NCBI GenBank assembly: GCA_963210315.1
Contig: OY723260.1
Span: 1,364,001 to 1,428,000 of the forward strand
Direction of reading: 5' to 3'
Source: Rhynchopus euleeides
Taxonomy: Eukaryota; Euglenozoa; Diplonemea; Diplonemida; Diplonemidae
Length of the DNA: 64,000 bases
The notes under the pieces: model-generated
Databases searched by the model: none
Seen by the model: only the letters and a program-made list of their open reading frames with translations
Told to the model about the DNA's origin: nothing
In this document: piece by piece, positions 53,403 through 63,280 of the stretch
How the letters are laid out: each line of letters opens with the position of its first letter
Numbering within the stretch: position 1 is the first letter of the stretch
Translations under genes and position numbers: made by a program

Positions 53403-54000
53403 CCGCCACCCGACGCAGCACCCCGACATCTTTAGATGTCCTTCCTGCCCTTGTCTCATAGCTTTGCTCCATGCCGCCTGTGCTGGCACTGCCTGATGCA
53501 CGCCTGATGGCGGCACACAACTAGTTATTTTGTTTTTGAGTTATGCAAAAGGAATATGTCCGGCCGGAACCTTTAGGAGCGCCACCTCCATGCCCGCTTC
53601 ACAGCGCAGCTTTGAGATCAACGGAATGCTGCGCACGCCAACGAAAGGAGTTCGGAACTGGTCCCCTTCCAGTTGCTGGACAAGGTGGTTCTGCCATAAC
53701 GCGAAATGAGGACAGCTTCTTTTTGCAGTGATTTTTTTGCTGTTTATTCCAGTTTGTAGTTTGACCGTCGGTATTGCGGTGATCTGCCCCGCTGATGCCT
53801 GTCGTGCCTCCTAGCCAATACTAGCCTCTACTGCCGACCTGCATGCACCTCTAGGTTATCCAAAATAGCCCTCTGCGAGGTGGTCCCCCAGGAAGCGGAC
53901 TCCCACCCACCGCGCCCATCTTGATTTTACCATCGGCCGAATCACAACCCAGCCTCCGATGTTCTGGGAGAGGGGCGTGTGAGGAACATCCTGCTCAGGT
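53403..54000. other. Spacer between CHCHD-like copies
   Basis: Holds the 3' UTR of copy 1 and, at 53545-53715, a diverged family L fragment (GGAACTGGTC, CCAGTTGCTGGACAAGG). No gene is seen. Confidence 0.5.
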
Positions 54001-54083
54001 TGCAGTTGCCACTGCACATCACACACCACTGCACCCACCCACCCACAGCAACACACGCAACACACCAGCCGCTAGCCAGCACA

Positions 54084-54939
54084 ATGGGCCGTGGTCGTGC
54101 ACGCTCCAGCTCTGGGTCGCGCCCTGCACCCGCAGCGCGCAGCCCTCCCCCGCGCCAGGCGCCCCCTGCACCCCAGAGGCAGTCGACGTATGCACCGCCG
54201 CCCCCGCAGCAGCAGCAGAGTGGCGGCATGTTCGGGGGTGGTGGCCTGGGGGGCATGCTGGCGCAGGGTGCTGCGCTTGGGGCAGGGTCGGCTGTGGGCC
54301 ACGCCATGGTCGGGTCGATGTTTGGTGGTGGCGGCAGCCGGCAGGAGCAGCCTGCGGCGGCACCTGCACAGGAGGGCTACCCCCAACAGCAGCAGCAGCA
54401 GCAGCAGCACCCGTGCCAGATCGCAACTGACCAGTTCCACCAGTGCCTCGAGAAGTATGTTGCAGCTGCACCACAGCTGGGCTCTGCTGATGCATCTGGT
54501 CTATTTTTTGAGCACATTTATGATGCGTAAAAGTGTAGGTGTGCTTCCGACGATCCTGTTCCTTTTCTGTGTGTCTAGCTATCTCGTGTTCACATGTGCT
54601 CCACACCCACATCAAAGCAGCAGGCTCTAGGGTGGTGGAAGCGTCAACGCATTAAGGAAGAAGGAAGCACGGTTGCTACGCTTTTTACTGCAACAGGGTT
54701 CCTGCCAGTGGCAAAGAGATAGTAGGCAGCGCTTGGGCAACAAATACAACATCCTCATCAGGCTGCGGAGTTGCTTTTGTTTTGCCCGGATTTGGCGCAT
54801 AATCAACAGCCTTATCCTTTTTTGTGATGTGCATCTGCAACACCTCCACACCCACAGGTCGAACGGGGACATGGACGCGTGCCGCCAGTACTTCGACTAC
54901 ATGAAGCAGTGCAAGGTGCAGTACGGCATCCCGCAGTAA
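54084..54939 (+). CDS. CHCHD2/CHCHD10-like twin CX9C protein, copy 2
   Basis: Exons 54084-54454 and 54858-54939 give 150 aa, differing from copy 1 by a Leu-to-Ile change near the C terminus (YGIPQ against YGLPQ) and a few silent bases. The domain order is the same: basic targeting stretch, Gly/Ala segment, Gln run, twin CX9C split by the intron. The intron is 403 bp against 204 bp in copy 1. The two share only about 20 bp at the 5' end and about 35 bp at the 3' end. 5' similarity starts at GTTGCAGTTGCC (about 54000), just after an AG, as in copy 1. Confidence 0.92.
54676..54835 (+). repeat. Family L repeat in intron of CHCHD-like copy 2
   Basis: GGTTCCTGCCAGTGG, AGATAGTAGGCAGCGCTT, CATCAGGCTGCGG and GGATTTGGCGCATAATCAAC match, in order, blocks upstream of copy 1 (52.49-52.65 kb). 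Confidence 0.65.
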
Positions 54940-56039
54940 CCGCCATGCGGCACTATAGTCTGCTGCTGGCCCACGGGTGAGCCGGCCTCTGGCCCACACC
55001 CTCACACCCCTTCCTGCTGTTAACGAAACGAACCAGTCTAGCTACAGTGGAATGCATTTGGCGGAAGGGCGCTGTGTTGGTGTGTGAGGGCCCGAGGCCC
55101 TGTCTTGTTTTGTACCAAAAAACGTAGCGCCATCGGCACGGTGAAGCCTCGGCGTTTGCCGGCTAGCCTACGGCACCGCCTGTTCAGTTTGTGTGAGTAT
55201 TTCAGTTTTTTGACCTGCCTTGCAGAGGCAAAGCCATCTTCCCCGAACACAGCAACACTTGGATGAAGCGTTGATGGTGTCTGAGGCAACCCCGAAGCCC
55301 TTGGATTGGCAGCTTTGCATCGGGAACACCGGGCCTAGCTGTGTCAGCCACTACCGGCCGTGCCATGCCTATAGAGTCGGTGCTATGGGTCGGAGATCCC
55401 ATGCACGCAGCCACATCATGCGCCTGCCTTCTGAATAATGTGTGATGCAAGAGATACCCTCGCAGTGCTTTTTTGGTTTCTTGTCCACATGGCGCCTGCC
55501 GGCTGTCAACAGAAGGGCCAACAGAGTGAACCCAGCTACATTTGGAATGTTCTCGTGATCGACGAATGGCCACCTGTTCTTATCTCAGTTTTTACATCTC
55601 GTTTCGTGATGCATGGCTCTTCTGCACAAACCCCAGTGGTACCCGCACCGAACTGTCCCGCAGTCATGATTGAGGGGCGAAATGGCAACCCGTGAGCTTT
55701 GGAGGACATCCTTTTGGTTGGCGCCTGTTTAAAGTGTGTCGAAAGGGCGGATGGCTTTTTCGCTCTGCCAAAGAGCACAAGTCTCTGCCACACACAGCGT
55801 GTGATCGGGCCTAGTTCCGTCATAGCTCTGCATCCCTGGGCCACACCCCCTACCCCGTCCGGAGAGAACAGAGCCCCAACGGCAAGAGGTGACCTGGCAC
55901 TGCCCCGCTTATGCCGGGACACCCCATCCCATTCTTCTGTTGCTGAAGAACACTTCTGAGTTTTTTTTTGGTTTTTGGATTGTGCGCTCGCGCAAAGGCA
56001 AAAAAAGAAAGCAACACCTGCAGCCCCCCCCCCCCCCCC
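54940..56039. other. Intergenic, no confident gene
   Basis: Plus and minus frames exist without family signatures. It includes GTTCTCGTGATCGACGAA (55551), also present at about 3070, and a C run ending at the X2 border. Confidence 0.4.
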
Positions 56040-57576
56040 CCTAGGGCCCCGGATGTCCATACAAAAAACTGTAATTTTTTTGAAATATCCAGGTCTGGAG
56101 GTCAACAGCGCAAAACCACCCCCAGACCCACCCCAGATATGAATTTCCGGAGGTTTTTACCCACTTTTGGGCCCACCAACACTCATTTTTGGCCAGTTTT
56201 TGGCTTTTTTTTGGCTTTTCTGGGGTGAGTCCTGTGCAGGGTGGTTGCAGGGTCATTTTTGGGTAAAAATGTGCATTTAACGCACCTCTGCTGGTCCTAG
56301 AGGCCCTGGATGGTATACAATGTGCCCCAGGGATGCCTAGGGTACGTTTTTCACCCGAAACCCACCCAAAATGGGGTATAGTTGCCCAATTTTTGACATT
56401 TTTTCATGAAATTGGACCTACAACATCGTTGCAGGGTCCTTTTCCTTGGGTAAAATTACGCATTTTCACGTGCTTCTACTGGTCGTAGAGGCCCTGGATG
56501 GTATACAATGTACCCCAGGGATGCCTAGGGTACGTTTTTCACCCGAAAAACACCCGAAATGGGGTATAGTTGCCCAATTTTTGACATTTTTTCATGAAAT
56601 TGGGACTTTTACCCCACATGGGCGAATCCCCCATTTTTCACAGTTTTTTCAAAAAATTGGACGGAATTTAGGCAATTCGGTGTCGAAAACCTGTTCCAAC
56701 AGGCCCGTACACCCCTTTTCGGGCATACCCAGTGGTTTCTGGGTGGTTATAGGGTTGTAGGGTGCCTACAACCTGGTTGCAGGGTGGTTGCAGGGTCCTA
56801 CAACATCGTTGCAGGGTCCACATTTTTGGGTAAAAATGTGCATTTTAACGCACATCTACTGGTCGTAGAGGCCCTGGATGGTACACAATGTGCCCCAGGG
56901 ATGCCTAGGGTACGTTTCTCAGCCGAAAACCACCCAAAATGGGGTCTAGTTGCCCAATTTTTGACATTTTTTCAGAAAAATTGGGGCTGTTACCCTACAC
57001 GGGCGAATCCCCCATTTTTCACAGTTTTTTCAAAATATCGGACTGAATTTGGGCAATTCGGTGTAGAAAACCTGTTCCGACAGGCCCATACACCCCATTT
57101 TAGGGCATACCCAGTGGTTTCTGGGTGGTTATAGGGTTGTAGGGTGCCTACAACCTGGTTGCAGGGTGCTTGCAGGGTGGTTGCAGGGTCCTTTTTTTGG
57201 GGTAAAAATACGCATTTTAACGCACCTCTACTGGTCGTAGAGGCCCGGGATGATATACAATGTACCCCAGGGATGCCTAGGGTACGTTTTTCACCCGAAA
57301 AACACCCGAAATGGGGTCTAGTTGCCCCGATTTTGTCATTTTTTCATGAAAATCGGGATTTTGCCCAAAATGAGCAAAATCCCCTTTTTTCACCGATTTT
57401 TCGAAAATTCTGACCGAAAATGGGCACCTAAGTGTGAAAAACCGGTTTCATTGGGTCCACAGACATATTTTTGAGGTGGGTACACCCATTTTAGGTGCCA
57501 ATAACCCTTGTTTGGGGTCGGAAAAATTTTTATTACAATTTTTTCCCGTACATCCGGGGCCCTACCCCCCCCCCCC
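56040..57576. mobile_element. TIR element X2 (inverted relative of X1)
   Basis: It starts CCTAGGGCCCCGGATGTCC after a C run and ends ATTTTTATTACAATTTTTTC, CCGTACATCCGGGGCCCTA before a C run, mirroring X1's ends. Internal tandem units of about 380 bp carry GCCTAGGGTACGTTTYTCA (about 56335, 56525, 56908 and 57278), one more than X1. The small ORFs are repeat translation. Confidence 0.72.
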
Positions 57577-57892
57577 TTTTGTGCGTGGTCCAACCACCAA
57601 GCCACTGACAGACAACTGCTACACACCCTCCCATTGTGCATTGATCTGCCTTGTACAACATATCTGGTGTAGTGACTACAAAAAGGACTACCATTGGCGC
57701 TTCGATAAACCGACACACCTCTCCAGGTGTTGGGCACAGCCAACACCACCATACACCAGCCTTCCCCGTGTGCCCCCCTGTCTGTTGGCAGCGCAGCGCT
57801 CCTTCGTGTGGATCGCCTGTGCGTCTGCCTCTCTGAGGAGCTGTGGTTGTGCGAGGCTCTCCAAGCTCGACAGAGACGGGATTCGAAGAACC

Positions 57893-60800
57893 ATGGCGGA
57901 TGAATATCCTGACATGTTGAAGACACCCGAGTCTGTGGAGGCCGCAAAAGCGTACCTGAGGCGCGGTGACACGGTAGAGTTCTACGAGCACATTGCAAGC
58001 AGCCTCATGGCCTACAAGCCGGCAGACCCCGTGCGGTATTGCCTTGACTACGTCGATCGCCTTGTGCGCGAGCACGAGCAGGGGAGGACGTTCCCTCCTG
58101 ACGAGGCTCCCGCCAAGGAAGCACCGAGCTCCCCCTCAGAGGACACAGCGTATGTTGGTTGGGTTGGCACCTGCGCCCTTCATTCTCTGAGCTATAAGTC
58201 CCCCCCTTCCCCCCTCCCCCCTCCCACGCCCTCCCTGCCCCCCGCCTCCTCGCATGTAGATGGGGGTGAGGCGGTACGGCAGGGCGTGTGTGGGGCGTGG
58301 TGGGGTGGGATATGCATTTTGTTTGCGCTCAACAAAAAGTAGTCCGGAACTGTTCACCCACAGTTGCCGGACAGGGTGTCCATAATAAAGCGAAAGGAGT
58401 ACGATTTGCTTTGATTGCTAATTCTGATCCACGGGACAGAGAGGGCTAACTCCTTCTTGATTGTAGAGGGGCTCTCTGTCGGCAGGTCCTTCAGAACTGC
58501 GAGCTGTTGCTCGAGGGACCTGATGGTCTCCTTGATTACAGCAACATTCTTCGATTTCTTAGGAGTTCGTTCTGTTCGCGCGTTTGTTTCTTGAGGCTGG
58601 CCGTCTCTGTTTGCACATACATTTTCGCAGCAGCACCGATACCCGTCTACGAGGTCCGATGCAGTCCCGCCTCCACCAAACGAAGGGGGAGAGGAGTGTG
58701 CCGGCAGTCGAGGTCAGTGCATTTCCCCCTACAATACCAGCAAGGGATATCGCCTTTGTCCAGCGAGAATTTTCTCGCGCGCATCAACTCGCTTGCAAAC
58801 GGAATTGGATGCCTCGCCTCCCAAGAACGCATATAGATCTTGAGAAACGGATCATCATTCACTGTTGCACAAGTGTTGCACTGCCTCAACAATGCGCGCA
58901 TGGCGTTTTCCGGAGTCTCGTCTTGCAGCATGTCCTCACCCAAATACCACTCGCTAGTGGTCATACTTATGGGTTTGGAAGGTCCCGGTGTATGGTGTTG
59001 GGATTGGCAGTGAACCTCTCCCGTTGCACAGGCCCTTTTGAGGAACCGAGCGTGGGAGTCGCCCCAGCTCCCTCCCACACTGTATTATTGTATTGTATTA
59101 TATTATTGTATTGTGGGGGACCTCGCTACCAAGTGTGACTGAGTGAGAAAAAGTGAGAAGTCAGCCATGTTTGGCTGAACACTGACGACTCGTGACTCAC
59201 AGTGACTCGTAGCGAGGGCCCCCTGTATCATTGTATTATGTTCTGAGGATCATATAATACTGCCAACCCTACTCCCCCCCCCCCTAGGGCAGTGGTGGCA
59301 GCGTACGGCCGTACGGTACGCGTACGCCGTACGCACTTTCTGAAAATCGCGCTGCGTACGCGTACGCAGATTTTGCGTACGGCTGGTATTCCAGGTCTCT
59401 CAGCACACAGTAGGCCACCCAGCGGGTGGCTGGGCCCTGGCCTTTGATCTTGCCTTTCACAGATGGTTCCTTGCCGCGCACGTGGCGAATAACTCGCAAC
59501 ACCTGCAAGTACACCCGCAATCATACTGCAAAAGGTACCACTTCCGACTGGAAGGCTCGAAGGCTGCCCCTGGTACACCTGAGTTCGACTGTCGGATTTG
59601 GTGTGCGGCCATGGCCGTCTCCTGTGCTCCATAGACTGCCGTACGCAGCGCCGTACGCGTACGCGTACGCCGTACGCACTTTTTGAAAATCACGCTGCGT
59701 ACGCGTACGCAGCCACCACTGCCCTAGGGGGGGTATAAGCCCCCCTAAAAACGTACAAATACCAAAAATTTCAACATACCATCAGAACCGCCCTAATACC
59801 TGATCTGACCCGAAAATCCGACCCATACCCCCCCGGAAACCGTCTGGAGCCCACTTGTGACACCTGATGCGCACTTTTGTGATGATTTTTTGGGGTCCTA
59901 AAAAATGTACCTCAGTTTCGTACCTTGCCTTTGTACCTGAACCACTCCCGACCGCAATATTTCGTTCTTTGCCTTTTCTGCGGTGGTTCCGGCTCAGGTG
60001 GCACGATGTTGCCTCCCCAGTGCCTCGGCAAGGTCTTTCTTGTACCTGATTGGTGGGAATGTTGTGTTGTTGCGCCAGCTGAATGAGTTCAGCCACCTTC
60101 TGGGTGTAGTACACCACGCAGTCTCAACAGCACGTATGAGAGTGTACCATGTGAGGACTCAACAAAGTCATTGGATAGGCATCTGCCTGCCGACTCAACC
60201 CCCACAGTGCGACCGCAAGATCGTCAGGGATGTCTCAACGCCAGGGGAATACTCTCCCCTGGCGTTGTACAACCCTACTCCTCGGGTCCTCTCCTGGAGG
60301 CGGTGGCGGGCCCGCAACGCTTCGTACTTCCGGTACGGACTGGGGTAGTCTGCCCGGCTGACCCGCTCATCGCTTCCTAGATCATCTGCTGCTCTGGAGC
60401 TGCCATCACTCACTGCCCACATCAGTTGGTGTAGGGGTAGGAGCAGGAGGAGTGGGAGGAGTAGGAGTGCAGGTGACATCTTTCTTGGCCAGCAAGGAAC
60501 GCCGCTTTTCGCACGTGCGTGCAGTTGATGCACCACTGCATATATCTGTCGTCACCACGTCCCACTCGCTCTCCTATGTACCCAGCCCGACGGAGCGCCC
60601 GAAATAATGTCGCCTCACGGATGTCGTGTGCCGTTTTCTTCTGACGCAGGTCTGCCACAACGCTCTCTGCCGGAACCCCGCACATCTCCCGTTTGGCGAG
60701 CGTCTTTCGAGCAAGGTACCCCTCTGCAGCAGCATCTGACACCTCTGCGAGGCCCTAGGCACACGGCATGTGTTGCTCGGCGTGCTGGGTGAGCGTAGTG

Positions 60801-61279
60801 ATACCCTTTCCTTGCAAAGAACGAAATACTGCGGTCGGGAGTGGTTCAGGTACAAAGGCAAGGTACGAAACTGAGGTACATTTTTTAGGACCCCAAAAAA
60901 TCATCACAAAAGTGCGCATCAGGTGTCACAAGTGGGCTCCAGACGGTTTCCGGGGGGGTATGGGTCGGATTTTCGGGTCAGATCAGGTATTAGGGCGGTT
61001 CTGATGGTATGTTGAAAAATGTGGTTTTGTACGGGCTTATGACCCCCCCTACCCCCCCCCCCCTCTGTTCACAGGTACAGCAGGCGCCATCGGGTGAGCC
61101 GTTTCCTCGACAGATGGATCCTTGCGCTGCTTTCCGAGCAGTGCGATGTGAACCAGCCTGACCCTTACGTTGCGCGGTCTGTCCGCTTGCAATTCCACGT
61201 TGAATACTTGACCGCCAAGTTGGCCGAGGCAAAGTCACCCCCGCCTGCGGCTGCTGCAAGGGGAGAGATGGGCATGTGA
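57893..61279 (+). CDS. RIIa/DPY30-like domain protein, two exons, 153 aa
   Basis: Exons 57893-58149 and 61075-61279 join in frame (GTATGT...TTCACAG, phase 2). The ATG is in good context (ACCATGG). Residues about 18-58 (AKAYLRRGDTVEFYEHIASS then PADPVRYCLDYVDRLV) fit the RIIa/DPY30-like helix pair that docks onto amphipathic helices of anchoring proteins; the PxDPxxYxxxYxxxL pattern is typical of sperm/cilium RIIa proteins and adenylate-kinase N termini. Exon 2 adds a second helical unit (RFLDRWILALLSEQCDVNQP, FHVEYLTAKLAEA). A role in a flagellar or signalling scaffold is inferred from the family only. The 2.9-kb intron holds a family L repeat, MITE M copy 6, hAT MITE C and element D. Confidence 0.75.
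58318..58415 (+). repeat. Family L repeat near the 5' end of the RIIa-gene intron
   Basis: GCGCTCAACAAAAAGTAGTC, GTTGCCGGACAGGGTGTCCA and AGCGAAAGGAGTACGATTT match 23.07-23.15 kb closely. Confidence 0.7.
58644..59010 (-). pseudogene. Cys-rich coding fragment antisense within the RIIa-gene intron
   Basis: The minus frame reads MTTSEWYLGEDMLQDETPEN, AMRALLRQCNTCATVNDDPF, LKIYMRSWEARHPIPFASEL and SLDKGDIPCWYCRGKCTDLD, with a CxxC and a C-X2-C-X3-C-X4-C cluster that could bind zinc. A start ATG exists at about 58965, but the frame stops at 58644 and neighbouring minus frames (58590-58640) look coding too, implying an intron or break. The family is unrecognised. It is either a nested host gene or a transposon relic. 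Confidence 0.42.
59115..59223 (+). mobile_element. 109-bp foldback MITE, family M, copy 6
   Basis: Nearly identical to copies 1 and 3. Flanked by TGT (59112-59114 and 59224-59226). It lies in the RIIa-gene intron, within a TATTGTATT-rich patch. Confidence 0.88.
59290..59721. mobile_element. hAT-type MITE C with 8-bp duplication CCCTAGGG
   Basis: CAGTGGTGGCAGCGTACG at 59290 and the inverted GTACGCAGCCACCACTG closing at 59721. The flanks are CCCTAGGG on both sides (59282-59289 and 59722-59729). CAGTGGTGG is a typical hAT terminus. The duplication is itself a palindrome, so its limits are ambiguous. Subterminal GCGTACGCGTACG words occur at both ends. Confidence 0.82.
59730..61045. mobile_element. 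Element D with ~250-bp terminal inverted repeats
   Basis: 59733-59985 and 60790-61042 are long, well-conserved inverted copies (shared TTTCAACATACCATCAGAAC, CCTGATCTGACCCGAAAATC, GTGCGCATCAGG and CAAGTGGGCTCCAGACGG in one or other orientation). The ends start GTATAAGCCC / GTCATAAGCCC next to G/C runs. It abuts MITE C and ends just before the 3' splice site of the RIIa gene, so it supplies the C-rich tract near that site. Confidence 0.8.
60195..60742 (-). pseudogene. Gene remnant inside element D
   Basis: The minus frame 60742-60480 reads LARKTLAKREMCGVPAESVV, HDIREATLFRALRRAGYIGE and RGDDRYMQWCINCTHVRKAA. The next frame (60395-60195) reads DERVSRADYPSPYRKYEALR and QERTRGVGLYNARGEYSPGV. They need a frame change, by intron or break. 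The family is not recognised. Bounding TIRs make it an element gene or captured exon. Confidence 0.42.
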
Positions 61280-62822
61280 TAGCCACCAGCTGGTGTCTGT
61301 GCGATGCCTGCATCAGAGCCAGCAGATCAACCGGTGTGCGGCACCGACACACCGACGTTGCTCACAGTGGCTCATGACTCAGCGCTTTGGGAGGAACCTC
61401 CGCCGTGCGTCCGTTGCTGCAGCGGCAGACTTTACTCTGGGTCTGAAGGATCGAGGAGGGCTTTTTTCGTGGCCGATCTGGCCTTTGTGTACACACCTCC
61501 CACCCCTACCCCCACCCCTCTCATGCAAGCAGGGATGTACACAGCTCGCTTGTTTTCGAAGCTAAAAAATAACTAAATTACAACACAAACTGTAGGTGTG
61601 CGGGAGGAGGGGGGGGGCAGGGGACATGGGATGTTCATGGTATCGGGTGTTGGGGTTTCTTTTCCATTGTACATCTCCTCCCCGACTAAAGCCGTTTTTT
61701 AGGGGGGGGAGTGAGAGGGGGGTGTGGGTGGGGTGGGTATGAGTATTTTGGCCAACGTTATGCAGGGGTTCCCCCTCCCAGGAATTCAGCATTGTGTTTT
61801 TTACAGTGTTGGGTTGCCGGGAGCGCACCCCGGTTTTCGATTTCGCTCATGCCATCAAGCGAAACGGTGTACGGTTTTCGAGGTCGCCATGTTTCCGATG
61901 GAACCAGTCGCCCTCTGTAAGTTTTTTTTTGGAGAGGGGGCCCGGTGCGCGCGTCCTGTTGTACTGTGGCTGCTTGGTGGGGCTAGCGCAGCCCTCTGTA
62001 ATCACTGTGCCTTCTGGATATCAAGCGAAACGATGTACGATTTTCGAGGTCGCCATGTTTCCGACACGTTTCCGAACCACCCGCCCTCTGTAAGCACTGT
62101 GCCTTCTGGATTTCATTGCTTTGTCCGTTGCGATCTGCCCATACCAGCTTTGCCTAGTGAACACAACTGACCAACCGCGGAACCACGACACCCTACTGTC
62201 TATAGTGTTCGGGTGGCTCACGTTCGCTCTGAAGTGTAGGAACGGGAGCCGCCACCTCACACCATGGGGGGAGGTATCGCGGTCCTGCAGGCTCTCAAAG
62301 AAAAACAGCGCCTGTGTGCTGTGATGTGGCTGATGTGTTCCCATTCACGGGCCAGGAAAACTAATCGCCGGCTGCAGCACGGCAATCGGGTTGTTGTTGT
62401 TGGGGGAGGGGATTAGGGCGGTGGAGGGGCCGGTAGGACGAGGTAGGAGGGGCGGGGTGGTGGGTTGATAAAACCGAATTCTCGCCCGACACTGTACCTT
62501 ACTTCGGCACGTATGGATGTGATATAATGAGGCACCGCGATGACCGGCACGACGCAGAAGAAGAGACGAATTAGCAGGCGGGGTTAGCTGTGTTGGGAAT
62601 GCCATTACGCGAGCCACTTGCCACCTCACTTTTTCATCGTTTGTTGTCTTTGGATGGCGGCATGCCCGCTGCTGCTGGCTAAAACGTGCATCACCTGTGT
62701 GACGTACAACCCATCATAACGTCCGTCGAAAATGCCAACCCTGCACACATCTCTGGTCACCACACACCCCCCCCCCCCCCCCCCCCCACCCCCACATCAC
62801 ACCCCAACCCATCCAATGGCAG
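61280..62822. other. 3' flank of RIIa gene and intergenic
   Basis: No gene is supported. A repeated word block (ATCAAGCGAAACGRTGTACG then TTTTCGAGGTCGCCATGTTT) occurs at 61854 and 62020, followed each time by GCCCTCTGTAA and GTGCCTTCTGGAT-type words, i.e. a tandem unit of about 165 bp. C runs at 62770-62788. Confidence 0.5.
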
Positions 62823-62961
62823 GTGCGCGCTGTACACAGGCGCCTCCCTGATCCCCGCCCACTGGCCCCCTCGTGTCCTTGAAGGGACCGGGGGTGGCCT
62901 GCCCCTCCTGTCCTGGGTGGGGTGGGGCGAGGACCTGGAACTCTGTGTGCTGCCGGCGCGT
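62823..62961 (+). other. Candidate internal exon, unidentified
   Basis: After CAATGGCAG the frame reads CALYTGASLIPAHWPPRVLE, GTGGGLPLLSWVGWGEDLEL and CVLPARVIVG and then meets GTGTGT, a possible 5' site. It is protein-like, but it does not join in frame to the ATG of the next gene, which has its own upstream stop. It could belong to an unseen gene. Confidence 0.3.
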
Positions 62962-63280
62962 GTGATTGTCGGGTGTGTGCCACCCGCTCACCCCACCCCC
63001 CCCTGCCCTCTTTGTTTTTCTGTGCGGCAGTCTTCTTTCTTTGGCTGCGTGTGTGCCGCGTCTTTCAGTCTCTCTCTCTCTCTCCCTTTCTCTTCATCTT
63101 TCTCCCCTCAACGCCACGCCGTCTTTCCTCCACACCCCTTCGGCCCCCCCCCCCCTGCCAACCCAGTTTGCTTGTTGCAGGCGTTTCGCACAAGCGAGGA
63201 TTTCGCCAACACAAGGCAAGCTGTTTTGAAAGAAGTATCCCTCGGCAACACCACCTCTCTTCTAAACTCCCCTTGTCGAG

